A stretch of DNA of 40,310 bases from an uncultured Isosphaeraceae bacterium (GTDB lineage: Bacteria; Planctomycetota; Planctomycetia; Isosphaerales; Isosphaeraceae): positions 1-40,310 of the forward strand of contig CALLYK010000357.1 in the NCBI GenBank assembly GCA_937858365.1, given 5' to 3'. This document shows positions 1 to 8,703 of this stretch, piece by piece. How positions within the stretch are numbered: position 1 is the stretch's first letter; each line of letters opens with the position of its first letter. The position numbers and the translations under genes were made by a program. The notes beneath the pieces were generated by a model. It did no database searches, was not told the DNA's origin, and worked only from the letters and a program-made list of their open reading frames with translations.

Positions 1-18
1 CGCGCGTGAGGGGCGGCA

Positions 19-63
19 TGTTCCGGGGCCGTCAGGCCCAAGAGGGCCGACGGCCCCGGAACA
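19..63. terminator. Very strong hairpin, possible terminator at window edge
   Basis: A perfect 15-bp inverted repeat (19-33 with 49-63) encloses a further 5-bp stem (35-39 with 44-48) and an AAGA tetraloop, with one bulged A at 34. There is no clear T-run on either side, so it would be an atypical terminator, or a structured element of another kind. It could end a gene lying beyond the left edge. The pairing is seen directly; the role is inferred. Confidence 0.55.
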
Positions 64-141
64 CGCTGGATACCCACGAAATGAGATCGCGTCGCTCGAA
101 CCCGGGGGTTGCGCCACGCTCCACGCCCGGCTACCGACGGT

Positions 142-156
142 GGCCCCTCCGGGGCC
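142..156. terminator. Short GC hairpin downstream of mrp
   Basis: GGCCCC and GGGGCC form a 6-bp stem around a TCC loop, about 60 nt beyond the stop of the minus-strand Mrp gene. There is no T-tract. It may end the transcript of the two-gene minus-strand unit, but GC-rich hairpins of this size arise easily in this genome. Confidence 0.25.
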
Positions 157-217
157 CCGGAGCACTCGCCTTTCCGCGGGGCCCCACTGGTCGTGCCCAA
201 CCCAATCGTGGACCGCC

Positions 218-1291
218 CTAGCTCAAAATCTCGAGCTTGGGCAACTTCGGCGACTTCAGGTTCCGCAGGCTGATCTGCGCCGCCAATTGCTCGACCACGT
301 GGCGCACATACGGACGCGATGGGGCGTCCTCGTCGAGTACCCGACTCAATTCGCCGACGTCCCCTCGCTCGCGGATGCGCACCTGAAGGGGGACCTCGCC
401 CAAGAACGGCACTTCCTGCCTTTCCGCCATTCGGCGCGCCCCTCCTTCGCCGAAGAGGAACTGCCTTGAGCCGTCCGGCAACTCGAAGAAACTCATGTTC
501 TCGATCACGCCCAGGATCGAGACCTTCAGTTGGCGGAACATCGCCAGGGCCCGCACCGCGTCGGCCAGGGCCACTTCCTGCGGCGTGCAGACCACCACCG
601 CGCCCGTCAGCGGGAGCGTTTGCGAGAGCGTCAGGGGCACGTCCCCCGTGCCGGGAGGCAGGTCGATGATCAGGTAATCCAGGTCGCCCCAATCCACCTG
701 GCGGAGGAACTGCTGCATGATCCCGTGCAGCATCGGCCCGCGCATGATCACGGCCCGTTCCGGCTCCACGAGGAAACCCATCGACATCACTTTCAACCCC
801 TGAGTCACCAGGGGTTGGATGCGTTCGCCGCGCGCCATCGGTCGATCGTGAACGCCCACGAGCGTCGGGATCGACGGCCCGTAGACGTCCGCGTCCATCA
901 GGCCGACCTTGGCGCCATAGGACTTCAAGCCGAACGCGATCGAGGCGGCCATCGTCGATTTGCCGACGCCCCCTTTTCCCGAACCGACGGCCAGGACGTT
1001 CTTGACCCCCGGGATGTCGCCCGACTCGAAGTTGGCCTTGCCGCGGACCTCGGCGCTCATCGTGATCGTGAGCTTCCAGGCTGCCCCGAGCCGGCTTTCC
1101 AAGGCCCCTCGGACCTCGCGTTCGATCTGCCCTTTGAGCGGGCAGGCGGGCGTCGTGAGGTTCACCGTCAAGGCGATGGTCCCTTCGCCGATTCGGACGT
1201 CCTTCACCATCCCCAGGTCCACGAGGTCGCGATGAAGCTCCGGGTCCTTGACCCCCTTCAACGCGGCCAGAACGTCGGCCTCGGTCAGCAT
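218..1291 (-). CDS. mrp: Mrp/ApbC family Fe-S cluster carrier ATPase
   Basis: A 357-residue cytosolic P-loop ATPase of the Mrp/NBP35 (ApbC) family, which carries and delivers iron-sulfur clusters to apoproteins. Residues 1-85 form the MIP18/DUF59 domain, including the TTPACPL segment. The deviant Walker A GKGGVGKS is at about 105-112, followed by the DADVYGPS switch, the IIDLPPGTGD Walker B region and the family segment VIENMS. The open frame extends to 1450, but the ATG at 1291 has an AAAGGA ribosome binding site 8 nt upstream and starts exactly where the DUF59 domain begins. The CxxC pair that follows the ENMS segment in the E. coli type is absent here (FFELPDGS instead). It lies 64 nt after the small gene at 1356-1805 and is probably cotranscribed with it. 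Confidence 0.93.
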   Translation of the reverse strand: MLTEADVLAALKGVKDPELHRDLVDLGMVKDVRIGEGTIALTVNLTTPACPLKGQIEREVRGALESRLGAAWKLTITMSAEVRGKANFESGDIPGVKNVLAVGSGKGGVGKSTMAASIAFGLKSYGAKVGLMDADVYGPSIPTLVGVHDRPMARGERIQPLVTQGLKVMSMGFLVEPERAVIMRGPMLHGIMQQFLRQVDWGDLDYLIIDLPPGTGDVPLTLSQTLPLTGAVVVCTPQEVALADAVRALAMFRQLKVSILGVIENMSFFELPDGSRQFLFGEGGARRMAERQEVPFLGEVPLQVRIRERGDVGELSRVLDEDAPSRPYVRHVVEQLAAQISLRNLKSPKLPKLEILS

Positions 1292-1355
1292 CGCGCGGTC
1301 CTTTCCCAACATGCGTTGTGTCTCATCGTTGCTTGCGGTCTTTCCCAGGGGCCGA

Positions 1356-1805
1356 TCAGGCGTCGGGCAGCCAGGCTTCCCAGCAGTCCGGGTCGGGCGG
1401 GACCCGAGGGGCCCAGCCTTCGGCGTCGGTCGCCCGACTCGCCAGACCAATCCACCGGTCCACCAACGTGGCCACCTCGGGAGGCGACGGATGTCCGGAA
1501 AGGGTCAGGGTCGCCCCCAGCTCTCGGGCCAAGGCCGGCACGCCCGGACGCTCACGCCGGTCGATCGCCAGCAGTAGCGCGAACGGACTGAGGGCCGTGA
1601 CGCGCGCGATTTCCGCCAGGCCGTCACGAAGACGGTCCCCCAGGTCGAGCACCACGATGGGTCGCGCCGACCCGGCCAGGGCACGCTCCAGGTCGGCCGT
1701 GGATCGTGTCTCCAGCCAGCGGACGGGCCGATGTCCCAACCGGGCCCGCAACTGCTGGTTCCAGTGGCCGATTCGCTCGTGGATGATCAGCAAGACGCGC
1801 GACAT
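1356..1805 (-). CDS. Unknown protein with receiver-like fold pattern
   Basis: A 149-residue protein not recognised by name. The layout alternates hydrophobic strands and helices as in a response-regulator receiver: strand 1 near residues 4-9 (VLLIIHE), a strand ending in Asp (IVVLDLGD) near 49-56 at the place of the phospho-acceptor, then ALLLAID and GATLTLSG. The conserved Lys of true receivers is not evident, so a degenerate receiver is the most one can say, and this is inference from pattern only. The tail after residue 120 is Pro/Trp-rich. The start ATG at 1805 is the only good one, though its ribosome binding site is weak. It precedes mrp on the same strand by 64 nt. Confidence 0.7.
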   Translation of the reverse strand: MSRVLLIIHERIGHWNQQLRARLGHRPVRWLETRSTADLERALAGSARPIVVLDLGDRLRDGLAEIARVTALSPFALLLAIDRRERPGVPALARELGATLTLSGHPSPPEVATLVDRWIGLASRATDAEGWAPRVPPDPDCWEAWLPDA

Positions 1806-1949
1806 GGACCAAGACGACTCGACGACGGACGCGGACCCATTCTTCCCAGTTCGTCATTGTATCCCAACGGGCCCCGGCGGGCGAGCGTCCGACAAGGACG
1901 CCGCCTGGTAGAATGGCGGTTTTCCACGCACGCGGGATGGACCACGACG

Positions 1950-3248
1950 ATGCCTCCGATCGGCGAGACGGGCCCCGAGGTGGTCTTGGCGACAGTTGGT
2001 TCCCTGGGCGACTTGCACCCGTACATCGCGATCGCCCTGGGACTGAAGGAGCGCGGCTACGTACCCATCATCGCCACCAGCGAGCTGCACCGCGCGCGCA
2101 TTGAGCGTCTCGGTTTGGCCTTTCATCCGATGCGCCCTCATCTCCTGGAATTCGAGCGGGACCCGGAGGTGTTCAAGCGCTTCATGGACCCGCGTTTTGG
2201 GACCGAGATCATCCTGCGCGAGCTGTTCATTCCCTCGGTCCGGGAGAGCTACGAGGACCTCTTGAAGGTCGTCGCCGGCGCCGAGCTGTTGCTCACGCAC
2301 TCGGTCGTCTTCGCGGGCCCGCTGATCGCGGAGAAGGTCGGTGTTCCCTGGCTTTCGGCCGTTGTACAACCGTTGGCGATCCTCTCCAAGCACGAGGGGT
2401 TCGTCCCACCGCAGTTGCCCGCGTTTCGTCATGTCTTGCCTCTTTGGCCTCTCGTGCAAGGCCCGATCGTGCGGGAGGGCCGCCGAAGGCTGCTCAAGTG
2501 GTTCGGCCCGATCGCCGACTTTCGTCGCGAGCTGGGGCTTGGGCCCGGACCTCATCCAATGTTCGAGGGGACCTACGCCCCCGATGGGCTGCTCGTGCTC
2601 TTTTCGGAGGTCTTCGCCCGCGAACAGCCGGATTGGCCCGAACAGGCGATCGTGACCGGCTTTCCCTTTTTCGACGACGCCTTCGCGGAAGGGGCCCCCG
2701 CCGACGTCGCGCGCTTCCTCGACGCGGGCGAGCCGCCGATCGTCTTCACCCTGGGGTCATCGGCCGTCTTCGACGCCGGCGACTTCTATCAAGAGAGTCT
2801 ATCGGCGGCGCGCCTTCTGGGACGAAGGGCCCTTCTCTTGATCGGCACCGACGAACGGAACCGTCTGGAAGGACTTGGTCCCGACGCCTTCGCGGCCCCT
2901 TACGCGCCGCATTCGTCCGTCTTCCCGCGTGCCGCTGTGAACGTGCATCAGGGAGGCGTGGGCACGACCGCGCAGGCCTTGCGCGCGGGTCGGCCGATGC
3001 TGGTCGTCCCCTGGTCGCATGACCAGTTTGACAACGCCGAGCGTGTCAAGAGGCTGGGAGTGGGAGGCGTGCTCTACCGGCGTCGCTACAAGGCCCAGCA
3101 TGTGGCCAGGGCCCTGCGCCGACTGCTGGAAGACGAAACGGTCGCGCGCCGGGCCCATGGCGTGGGCGAACGTGTACGCGGCGAAGACGGCGTGAAGGCC
3201 GCCTGCGACGCCATCGAGGCGCGGATCAACAAGGGACGCCGCGTTTGA
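1950..3248 (+). CDS. MGT/UGT-type glycosyltransferase (GT1 family)
   Basis: A 432-residue GT-B glycosyltransferase that would move a sugar from a nucleotide donor to a small lipophilic acceptor. The N-terminus (VVLATVGSLGDLHPYIAIA) is the acceptor-domain start typical of macrolide/sterol glycosyltransferases. The C-terminal donor site is clear: HQGGVGTTAQAL at about 333-344 followed by VVPWSHDQFDNA, the short bacterial form of the plant PSPG box. The frame is open from 1731, but the ATG at 1950 begins right before the family's first strand. The acceptor is not readable from sequence; sterol, polyketide or carotenoid-like lipids are all possible. Its stop lies only 6 nt from the stop of the convergent DUF1573 gene, with no room for a terminator between them. 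Confidence 0.88.
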   Translation: MPPIGETGPEVVLATVGSLGDLHPYIAIALGLKERGYVPIIATSELHRARIERLGLAFHPMRPHLLEFERDPEVFKRFMDPRFGTEIILRELFIPSVRESYEDLLKVVAGAELLLTHSVVFAGPLIAEKVGVPWLSAVVQPLAILSKHEGFVPPQLPAFRHVLPLWPLVQGPIVREGRRRLLKWFGPIADFRRELGLGPGPHPMFEGTYAPDGLLVLFSEVFAREQPDWPEQAIVTGFPFFDDAFAEGAPADVARFLDAGEPPIVFTLGSSAVFDAGDFYQESLSAARLLGRRALLLIGTDERNRLEGLGPDAFAAPYAPHSSVFPRAAVNVHQGGVGTTAQALRAGRPMLVVPWSHDQFDNAERVKRLGVGGVLYRRRYKAQHVARALRRLLEDETVARRAHGVGERVRGEDGVKAACDAIEARINKGRRV

Positions 3249-3254
3249 CCCACT

Positions 3255-4277
3255 TCACGGGTCCACGCGCAGGGTGGCGCTGATTTCCAGCGGGACCTCG
3301 CCGGGTAGGTCGGTCACCACGCGGAAGACCTGACGCACGTCCCCCAAGGTCGTGTTGGGGCCCGTCTTGTACGTGAGGTTGATCAGGTGGACCGCCTTGG
3401 CGCTTGGCTCGAACTCGTCGAGCGCGAAGCCGTTCCCCTGTCCTTCCAGGGCCACGATCTGAAACGGTTTGCTCGCCCGTACGAGGTATCGACCTTGGGC
3501 GTGTCCGTTGTTGGCGATCCGGCCCAGAGGCAACATCACCGGCGATGCCGAAAGGTCACCCAGCACCTGTCCCGTCACCAGGATCGGCACGACGGGCGCC
3601 TCGCTGTCGTTGGTCATGACCCGCACCTCGTCGCGAATCAGGCCGGCGGGCGCCGTCGGCTTGAGCTTCATCGTGAGGCGGTATTGCACGTTCTTCGCGT
3701 CGCGCGCCGTCTCGTCCAGCCAGGCGTCGATGACCTTGCTCGCCGAGACCATCTTCTCGACCCGCCATTGCGGCGCTCCGAGACGATCGATGGTCAGGGT
3801 CCTGGTCATCTCCTGGCCCTTGGCGAGCGTGCCGAAGTCGATCGTGCCGGGGTTGAGCACCACGTCGCTCAGGATCGTGCTGGAAACCGCCAAGCCCACT
3901 TCTTCTTGCTTGCCCGACGCGGTGACGAGCATGACGAAAAGGGTCGTCGCCTTGCGGCCGACGAAGCTGGTCGTGTCCATCGCGGCCTCGATGACGGCTT
4001 GACCTCCAGGAGGCACCGTCGAGACGTTGGCGCGGCCGCTCGTGCAGCCGCACGAGGCCCTCAGATTGATGATGGAAACCGGCTCGGCCAGACGGTTCCT
4101 CAAGACGAAAGGATAACGCACCGTGGCGCCCCGGGGCACGGGACCGAACTCGTGCGTGCGTTCGGTGAAGAGGGCCGCCGCCCACGACGGGTCGTTCCGT
4201 CCGCGACCGTCGGGCGCGCTCGCCATCAAGGCCGCCAAGGTCCCAAACATCAAGACTCCGCGCAATCCCGCGTTCAT
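3255..4277 (-). CDS. Secreted DUF1573 domain protein
   Basis: A 340-residue exported protein. Residues 1-25 are a signal peptide with a hydrophobic core (VLMFGTLAALMASA). Residues 40-135 are a DUF1573 domain, an Ig/ASH-like fold, with the family hallmarks HEFGPVPRG and ASCGCTSG (Cys76 and Cys78). A second ASH-like unit begins near LNPGTIDFGTLAKGQ, and the rest continues as beta-rich. The frame runs up to 4385, but the ATG at 4277 has GGAGG with 5-nt spacing and starts the signal peptide. DUF1573 proteins are abundant in planctomycetes and Bacteroidetes; their biochemical role is unknown. The gene stands alone on this strand, convergent with the glycosyltransferase. Confidence 0.88.
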   Translation of the reverse strand: MNAGLRGVLMFGTLAALMASAPDGRGRNDPSWAAALFTERTHEFGPVPRGATVRYPFVLRNRLAEPVSIINLRASCGCTSGRANVSTVPPGGQAVIEAAMDTTSFVGRKATTLFVMLVTASGKQEEVGLAVSSTILSDVVLNPGTIDFGTLAKGQEMTRTLTIDRLGAPQWRVEKMVSASKVIDAWLDETARDAKNVQYRLTMKLKPTAPAGLIRDEVRVMTNDSEAPVVPILVTGQVLGDLSASPVMLPLGRIANNGHAQGRYLVRASKPFQIVALEGQGNGFALDEFEPSAKAVHLINLTYKTGPNTTLGDVRQVFRVVTDLPGEVPLEISATLRVDP

Positions 4278-4693
4278 GACGGCCTCCAGCCGGCGCGCGA
4301 TGACCCCCATGTCGAGACTTATCGTCAGTCCCGCCATGCCCCCTTCAATCGGGACGGCCAGGGCAGTCTGTGAAGGCCCCCGCAACGTGTCGATCCCGGG
4401 CGACGGACTGCGAAAAAGACATCTCGGAGACGGCGAGAACGCTATCTTTTCGGGGGCGCACCAAGCACGAAACGAAGGAATTCATCGGAACTTCATAAGC
4501 AATGTGATGCGCCTTCGGTAACACAGGAAAAAAATGGTCTGCGAACCTTGACGCGGTACGGCGTGTGGCTATGGTTGTCTTACCGGCCCGATATTAGGGC
4601 CCATTGGGGACGCGGCGTATCGGGGCTTCTCTCCACGCGCCGTCCGCGATGTCGCGATCACGAGCTTCCTCCTTTCGTTGGAGTGTCACGACC
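4278..4693. other. Divergent intergenic region
   Basis: A 416-base gap between the DUF1573 gene (minus) and the small membrane protein gene (plus). It contains a locally AT-richer patch around 4480-4540 with a run of seven A, the only such run nearby, and the candidate promoter at 4548-4575. No convincing protein-coding frame or RNA gene was seen. Confidence 0.6.
4548..4575 (+). promoter_or_regulatory. Candidate sigma70-like promoter
   Basis: TTGACG at 4548-4553 and TATGGT at 4570-4575 are 16 nt apart and sit about 120 nt upstream of the start of the small membrane protein gene at 4694. An AT-rich stretch lies just upstream. The match is by eye and the start site is inferred. Confidence 0.35.
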
Positions 4694-4933
4694 ATGACCA
4701 TGCCCAATTGGCTCCGCCCTTCCGCTTGGCACCTCGCGGTCCTTGGCGCCGCGGTGATCGGGGTTACCTATTTCCAGCTCTCGCGCCACGAACTCGAACC
4801 GATGGCCGACGACCCTTACAATCGGGCCCGAGTCGAGAGCTTCGACTACACGCGGTTCAACACGCCCGAGGGGCCCGAGCACCACGACCTTGAGACGACC
4901 GGCCTGCCAGTGGCCACGCCCGAGCGCTTCTGA
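4694..4933 (+). CDS. Small one-helix membrane protein, unknown
   Basis: A 79-residue protein of unknown function. Residues about 8-27 (AWHLAVLGAAVIGVTYFQLS) form one transmembrane helix after a short basic N-terminus, followed by an acidic, polar tail rich in Asp/Glu, Pro and Tyr that would lie outside the membrane core. The ATG at 4694 has TTGGAG about 10 nt upstream; a second ATG two codons later is possible. The frame is open from 4604. It is 253 nt upstream of hslV, so it may have its own transcript. No family is recognised; the call rests on the helix, codon use and ribosome binding site. Confidence 0.6.
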   Translation: MTMPNWLRPSAWHLAVLGAAVIGVTYFQLSRHELEPMADDPYNRARVESFDYTRFNTPEGPEHHDLETTGLPVATPERF

Positions 4934-5186
4934 TTGCGGACGATCACGCGCGTGGGAAATTCCCAATCCGCACGTGAGCATGCAAACCAGCGAAACACGC
5001 CTGCCGTCGGCCTGAAGCCTCGCCACTCGCACCAATGCGGGGGCCCTTCAGGCCGGTTCGTTGCTGCCGCGCACACCGCGTGATCGGCCCTCATGGGACA
5101 CGCCTGGGCTTGACCGCGATTGGCGAATGGTTGCTCGTCCGGTTATCCTCGATCGTGGACCATGCGACACGACGAGGAGCGGCACG

Positions 5187-5720
5187 GTGGATTGGCACGC
5201 GACAACGATACTGATGGTCCGGCGCGACGGCAGGGTGGCCCTCGGTGGTGATGGGCAAGTGACCTTGGGCGCGACCGTGATGAAGGCGGACGCCGTGAAG
5301 GTCCGCCGTTTGGTCGAAGGGAAGGTCCTCGCCGGTTTCGCGGGCAGCGCGGCCGACGGCTTCGCCCTCTTGGAGCGGTTTGAAGCCAAGATCAAGGACC
5401 ATCCCCAGAACCTCCTGCGGGCCGCGACCGAACTGGCCAAGCAATGGCGGACCGACCGGGCCTTACGCCGGCTCGAAGCATTGCTCATCGTGGCCGACGA
5501 GCGGCATGGCCTGCTCATCAGCGGTTCGGGAGATGTGATCCAACCGACCGACGGCTTGCTCTCGGCCGGGTCGGGCGGGCCCTACGCTCTGGCGGCTGCC
5601 CGGGCCTTGCTGGCCCACACCAACCTGCCCGCCGCGTCGATCGTGCGCGAGTCCCTCAAGATCGCCGCGGGCATCGACATTTACACCAACGAACACGTGA
5701 CGGTGGAGGAACTGCCGTGA
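5187..5720 (+). CDS. hslV: ATP-dependent protease subunit HslV
   Basis: A 177-residue threonine protease, the proteolytic double ring of the HslUV (ClpQY) complex in the cytosol. The sequence follows the family throughout: [84 protein letters not shown] and [12 protein letters not shown]. The likely start is GTG 5187 with GAGGAG 7 nt upstream, giving a short propeptide (MDWHA) before the catalytic Thr6; upstream ATGs would add an unneeded tail. The stop overlaps the hslU start (GTGA), so translation is coupled. This is one of the surest calls in the window. Confidence 0.96.
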   Translation: MDWHATTILMVRRDGRVALGGDGQVTLGATVMKADAVKVRRLVEGKVLAGFAGSAADGFALLERFEAKIKDHPQNLLRAATELAKQWRTDRALRRLEALLIVADERHGLLISGSGDVIQPTDGLLSAGSGGPYALAAARALLAHTNLPAASIVRESLKIAAGIDIYTNEHVTVEELP

Positions 5721-7090
5721 GCGACCTCACCCCCCGGCAGATCGTCGCCGAACTCGATCGCGACATTGTCGGCCAGACCGACGCCAAGAAGGCCGTCGCG
5801 CTCGCCTTGCGCAATCGCTGGCGAAGGCGGCGGTTATCGGAAGAGATGCGGACCCAGGTCATCCCCAAGAACATTTTGCTGATCGGTCCCACCGGCGTTG
5901 GCAAGACCGAGATCGCGCGCCGGCTCGCCAAGCTGGTCGGGGCGCCGTTCATCAAGGTCGAGGCGACCAAGTACACCGAGGTCGGTTATGTGGGCCGCGA
6001 CGTCGAGGGGATGGTCCGCGACCTGGTCGAAGCAGCCATCATGCTCGTGAAGGCCGGCGAACAAGAGCGCGTCGCCGACCTGGCCCGCGAACGGACCGAA
6101 GAGCGGCTCCTCGATTTGCTCTTGCCCACACCGGAGTCTTCGGCCCCGAGCAAGTGGGGGTTCGGTCGCGACGATGACGAGGCCCCGGAAGTCTCGGAAC
6201 GACGGCAACGCTCTCGCGACAAGATGAAGGCCCGACTCCACGCAGGTGACCTGGAGGACCACGAAGTCGAAGTGACGATCCCCGGCCGGGCCACCGCCCC
6301 CGTCTCGATCCTGGGGGCGGCCAATATGGAACAGATGGAGATGGACCTCCAAAACATGTTCGAGAAGATCATGCCCAAGCCGACCCAGACCCGAAAAATG
6401 AAAGTCCGCGAGGCCCGGCCCATCCTGACGCGCGTCGAGACCGAAGGGCTGATCGACGCCGAGAAAGTGACGCAGCAGGCCGTCCAACTCGCCCAGGAGT
6501 CGGGCATCATCTTCATCGACGAACTCGACAAAGTGGCCGGCGAGGACGGCGGTGGCGGCAAGGGGCCCGACGTCTCGCGACAAGGCGTCCAGCGCGACCT
6601 CTTGCCGATCGTCGAAGGGACCACGGTCAACACCAAGCACGGCCCGGTCAAGACCGATTACGTCTTGTTCATCGCGGCCGGCGCCTTCCATCGGGCCAAG
6701 CCGTCGGACCTCATGCCCGAGCTCCAAGGTCGCTTCCCGATCCGGGTGGAACTGAACGACCTGAAGCGGGACGATTTCGTTCGCATCCTCCGCGAGCCTC
6801 GCGCCTCACTCCTCAAACAGTACCAGGCCCTCCTGGCGACCGAGGGGCTGGACGTCGAGTTCACCGACGACGCGATCGAGACGATGGCCGACCTGGCGTT
6901 TCAAGTCAACCAATCGACCCAGAACATCGGCGCGCGCCGGTTGCACACGATCCTGGAACGGGTCGTCGAGGACATCAGCTTCGAGGCGCCGGAACGGGAG
7001 GAGAAGGCCGTCACGATCGACGCGGCCCTGGTGCGTGGACGCCTTGATGCCCTGGCCAAGGATGAAGACTTGAGCCAGTTCATTCTCTAG
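5717..7090 (+). CDS. hslU: HslU, AAA+ unfoldase of HslUV protease
   Basis: A 457-residue AAA+ ATPase that unfolds substrates and feeds them into HslV. Walker A GPTGVGKT is at 57-64, the pore segment [11 protein letters not shown] follows near 90-100, the charged intermediate domain spans roughly 110-230, and Walker [10 protein letters not shown] has Asp268/Glu269. [15 protein letters not shown] and the [12 protein letters not shown] sensor segment follow. The C-terminus ends DLSQFIL, the tail that inserts into HslV to activate it. The start is GTG 5717 (GGAGGA 7 nt upstream), overlapping the hslV stop by 4 nt; an open frame upstream to 5444 lies entirely inside hslV. Length fits the family (about 440-460). 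Confidence 0.97.
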   Translation: MSDLTPRQIVAELDRDIVGQTDAKKAVALALRNRWRRRRLSEEMRTQVIPKNILLIGPTGVGKTEIARRLAKLVGAPFIKVEATKYTEVGYVGRDVEGMVRDLVEAAIMLVKAGEQERVADLARERTEERLLDLLLPTPESSAPSKWGFGRDDDEAPEVSERRQRSRDKMKARLHAGDLEDHEVEVTIPGRATAPVSILGAANMEQMEMDLQNMFEKIMPKPTQTRKMKVREARPILTRVETEGLIDAEKVTQQAVQLAQESGIIFIDELDKVAGEDGGGGKGPDVSRQGVQRDLLPIVEGTTVNTKHGPVKTDYVLFIAAGAFHRAKPSDLMPELQGRFPIRVELNDLKRDDFVRILREPRASLLKQYQALLATEGLDVEFTDDAIETMADLAFQVNQSTQNIGARRLHTILERVVEDISFEAPEREEKAVTIDAALVRGRLDALAKDEDLSQFIL

Positions 7091-7108
7091 AAACCCAAAG
7101 GAGACGTG

Positions 7109-7651
7109 ATGGCCCAGTCAGAACCGGTCGCCTTACTCAACATCTTCGAGGTCCAGGAAGGTGACCGCGTGCGGCACGTGATCGGCTTTCAAGACGCGAT
7201 GCTGGCCGGGGCCCGCGGTTTGACCTCCCACGCGATGGTGGGCGAATACACCCCCGGCGCGAACGGCGAATTCGACCCAGCCACGTTCCGCGTGAACCAG
7301 GAGTTCATCGTCGCATTCGTCGCTTATATGAACAAGCGTGCCCAGGAGAGCGACGAGTTCGTCGAGTCGGCCCTTCAGCGGCCCGGCGAACCGCTCTACG
7401 TGATCGACCCGCGCTTCAGCGGTCAGGCCGACGACGAACCCGTGTCCGCCGACATCCTGGGTTGGTACGCCGTGGACGCGGCCGGTGCCGTCGTGCCCAA
7501 TTCGTTCACATACAACAGCCAACACGCCTGGTTCAGCATGGGGTCCGGTGCCTCGGGGGTCTTCCACGACCGCAACTTCTACGCGGCCCTGCACCCAGCG
7601 TACAAGGCGGGGGCCGTCCAGATCTTCCACCACGGCGACCCGGAAACCTGA
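7109..7651 (+). CDS. Unknown protein linked to hslVU
   Basis: A 180-residue, acidic, soluble protein with no signal peptide or membrane segment and no recognised family. It has an N-terminal segment LLNIFEVQEGDRVRH, a central helix-like region with NQEFIVAFVAYMNKRAQ, and a Tyr/Trp/His-rich C-terminal half (GWYAVDAAG, HAWFSMGSGASG, FYAALHPAYKAG). AAAGGAG lies 5 nt before ATG 7109; a GTG one codon earlier is also open. Only 18 nt separate it from hslU, so it is probably the third gene of the hslVU operon. A role as substrate, adaptor or stress protein would be guesswork. Confidence 0.82.
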   Translation: MAQSEPVALLNIFEVQEGDRVRHVIGFQDAMLAGARGLTSHAMVGEYTPGANGEFDPATFRVNQEFIVAFVAYMNKRAQESDEFVESALQRPGEPLYVIDPRFSGQADDEPVSADILGWYAVDAAGAVVPNSFTYNSQHAWFSMGSGASGVFHDRNFYAALHPAYKAGAVQIFHHGDPET

Positions 7652-7680
7652 TCGAATGGAAGGGCCCTCGTCCTTCGATC
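7650..7680. terminator. Hairpin at the end of the hslVU operon
   Basis: GATCGAA (7650-7656) pairs with TTCGATC (7674-7680), with three further G-C/A-T pairs inside after a bulge. It overlaps the stop codon of the 7109-7651 gene. No T-tract follows, so termination is inferred from position only. Confidence 0.35.
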
Positions 7681-7990
7681 GGACCAACGAAGGGGCGCCT
7701 CGGGCCCGCCCAAGGACCATCCGGTTGACCCGCCGTTCCTGGCGGGGCGGGCGTTCATGCGGTCCCCGATGAGGTGGACCAGGGCGCGAACACCATCGGG
7801 ACCGTCTGAACGCGACACGACGAACGGTCCGGCCCCGAGCGTGATCAACGTGATCATGAGACCGCCGAGCGTGTTGAGTTCAAGCTCGTATTCACGAGAG
7901 CGCGATCGCGCTCATTTCAAGGACTTCACAAACGATTCAAACTGGTCCAGAAGACCATTCGTACCCGCCGTGCGCGCCTCGGACCGCGCG

Positions 7991-8035
7991 CGACCATCCA
8001 GCGGCCCCGCCCGGGGCGGGCCGCTGGGTTGGTCG
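7991..8035. other. Long GC-rich hairpin
   Basis: CCAGCGGCC (7998-8006) pairs with GGCCGCTGG (8019-8027) with an inner CGCC/GGCG stem, and an outer CGACCA/TGGTCG pair (7991-7996 with 8030-8035) extends it. The structure is strong but lacks a T-tract. It could be a bidirectional terminator or part of a structured RNA. Confidence 0.4.
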
Positions 8036-8386
8036 ACTTCTTGTGCGTTATGGATGCCCCAAAGTGGGCTCGGCGGGTATGGTCGATTAGCCGCGGTCGG
8101 AGCCCGAACGTCCCTCGCTTCGCCCGGAGGGGCGTGAGGACGAATTCGCGTAGATGGAACTCATCAGGCCCAGCAAGGCGGAACGTCGGCCCGACCGGCT
8201 CGCCGCCGTGCCACGCCGAATCCGCGCCACCGCGCCGGCCCACTCAAAGTTCGACGACGAGGGAGTGGGCTTCTTGGAATTCGAAACGCTCATCAATCCG
8301 AGACCCCCAGAAGAAGGGTGGCGGGTCGCACGACGCACCCAGCCACTTCGTTCCCCATCCGTGGCCATCCTCACATGTCCGTTCGT

Positions 8387-8445
8387 CCAACCACCGCGGC
8401 GTCCTTCCACCGTGGTTGGCCGACCCGCGTCCCACCCGAGACGCG
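8387..8445. other. Two adjacent hairpins
   Basis: CCAACCAC (8387-8394) pairs with GTGGTTGG (8412-8419), and CGCGTC (8426-8431) pairs with GACGCG (8440-8445). Two neat stem-loops placed 6 nt apart in a region without genes suggest a folded transcript, but no known RNA family is recognised. Confidence 0.3.
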
Positions 8446-8590
8446 AGGGACTGCCACGACCAAGCCGAGACGACCCAACGGTCCAACCGCCAAGGCCGAC
8501 CCAAGCCAAGGAACGGGAAGCAAGTCCCCGTATATCGGACATAATTGACCGACGACATGAGCCGAAGCCGCCTTCGACACCCAAGCACCA

Positions 8591-8609
8591 CCTTTTCAAT
8601 ACGAAAAGG
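8591..8609. other. A/T-rich hairpin
   Basis: CCTTTTC and GAAAAGG form a perfect 7-bp stem with loop AATAC. It is the only A/T-rich stem in the gap and has the look of a small terminator-like stem for either strand, about 120 nt beyond the end of the CPBP protease gene. Confidence 0.3.
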
Positions 8610-8653
8610 AGCGCGAGGGGACGTGCTTACAAAGCGGTACGGCGCACGTGGAC

Positions 8654-8703
8654 GGGGACTCTCAAAATCTACGAAAGAACGGACCCTTTGGCAAGGAGTC
8701 TCC
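8654..8703. other. Stem closing a 34-nt loop, near CPBP gene end
   Basis: GGGGACTC (8654-8661) pairs with GAGTCTCC (8696-8703) with one G-U pair, and AAAG/CTTT inside can pair too. It lies 28 nt downstream of the stop of the minus-strand CPBP protease gene and may mark the end of its transcript. No T-tract is present. Confidence 0.25.

Noticed and set aside
80-130. TCGAACCC sequence, possible tRNA T-arm on the minus strand
   Set aside because: The T-loop match GGGTTCGAGC is present, but the flanking T-stem does not pair and no acceptor or anticodon arms were found.
4945-4954. CACGCGCGTG perfect palindrome upstream of hslV
   Set aside because: A 10-bp GC palindrome is expected by chance in this composition and nothing links it to a regulator.
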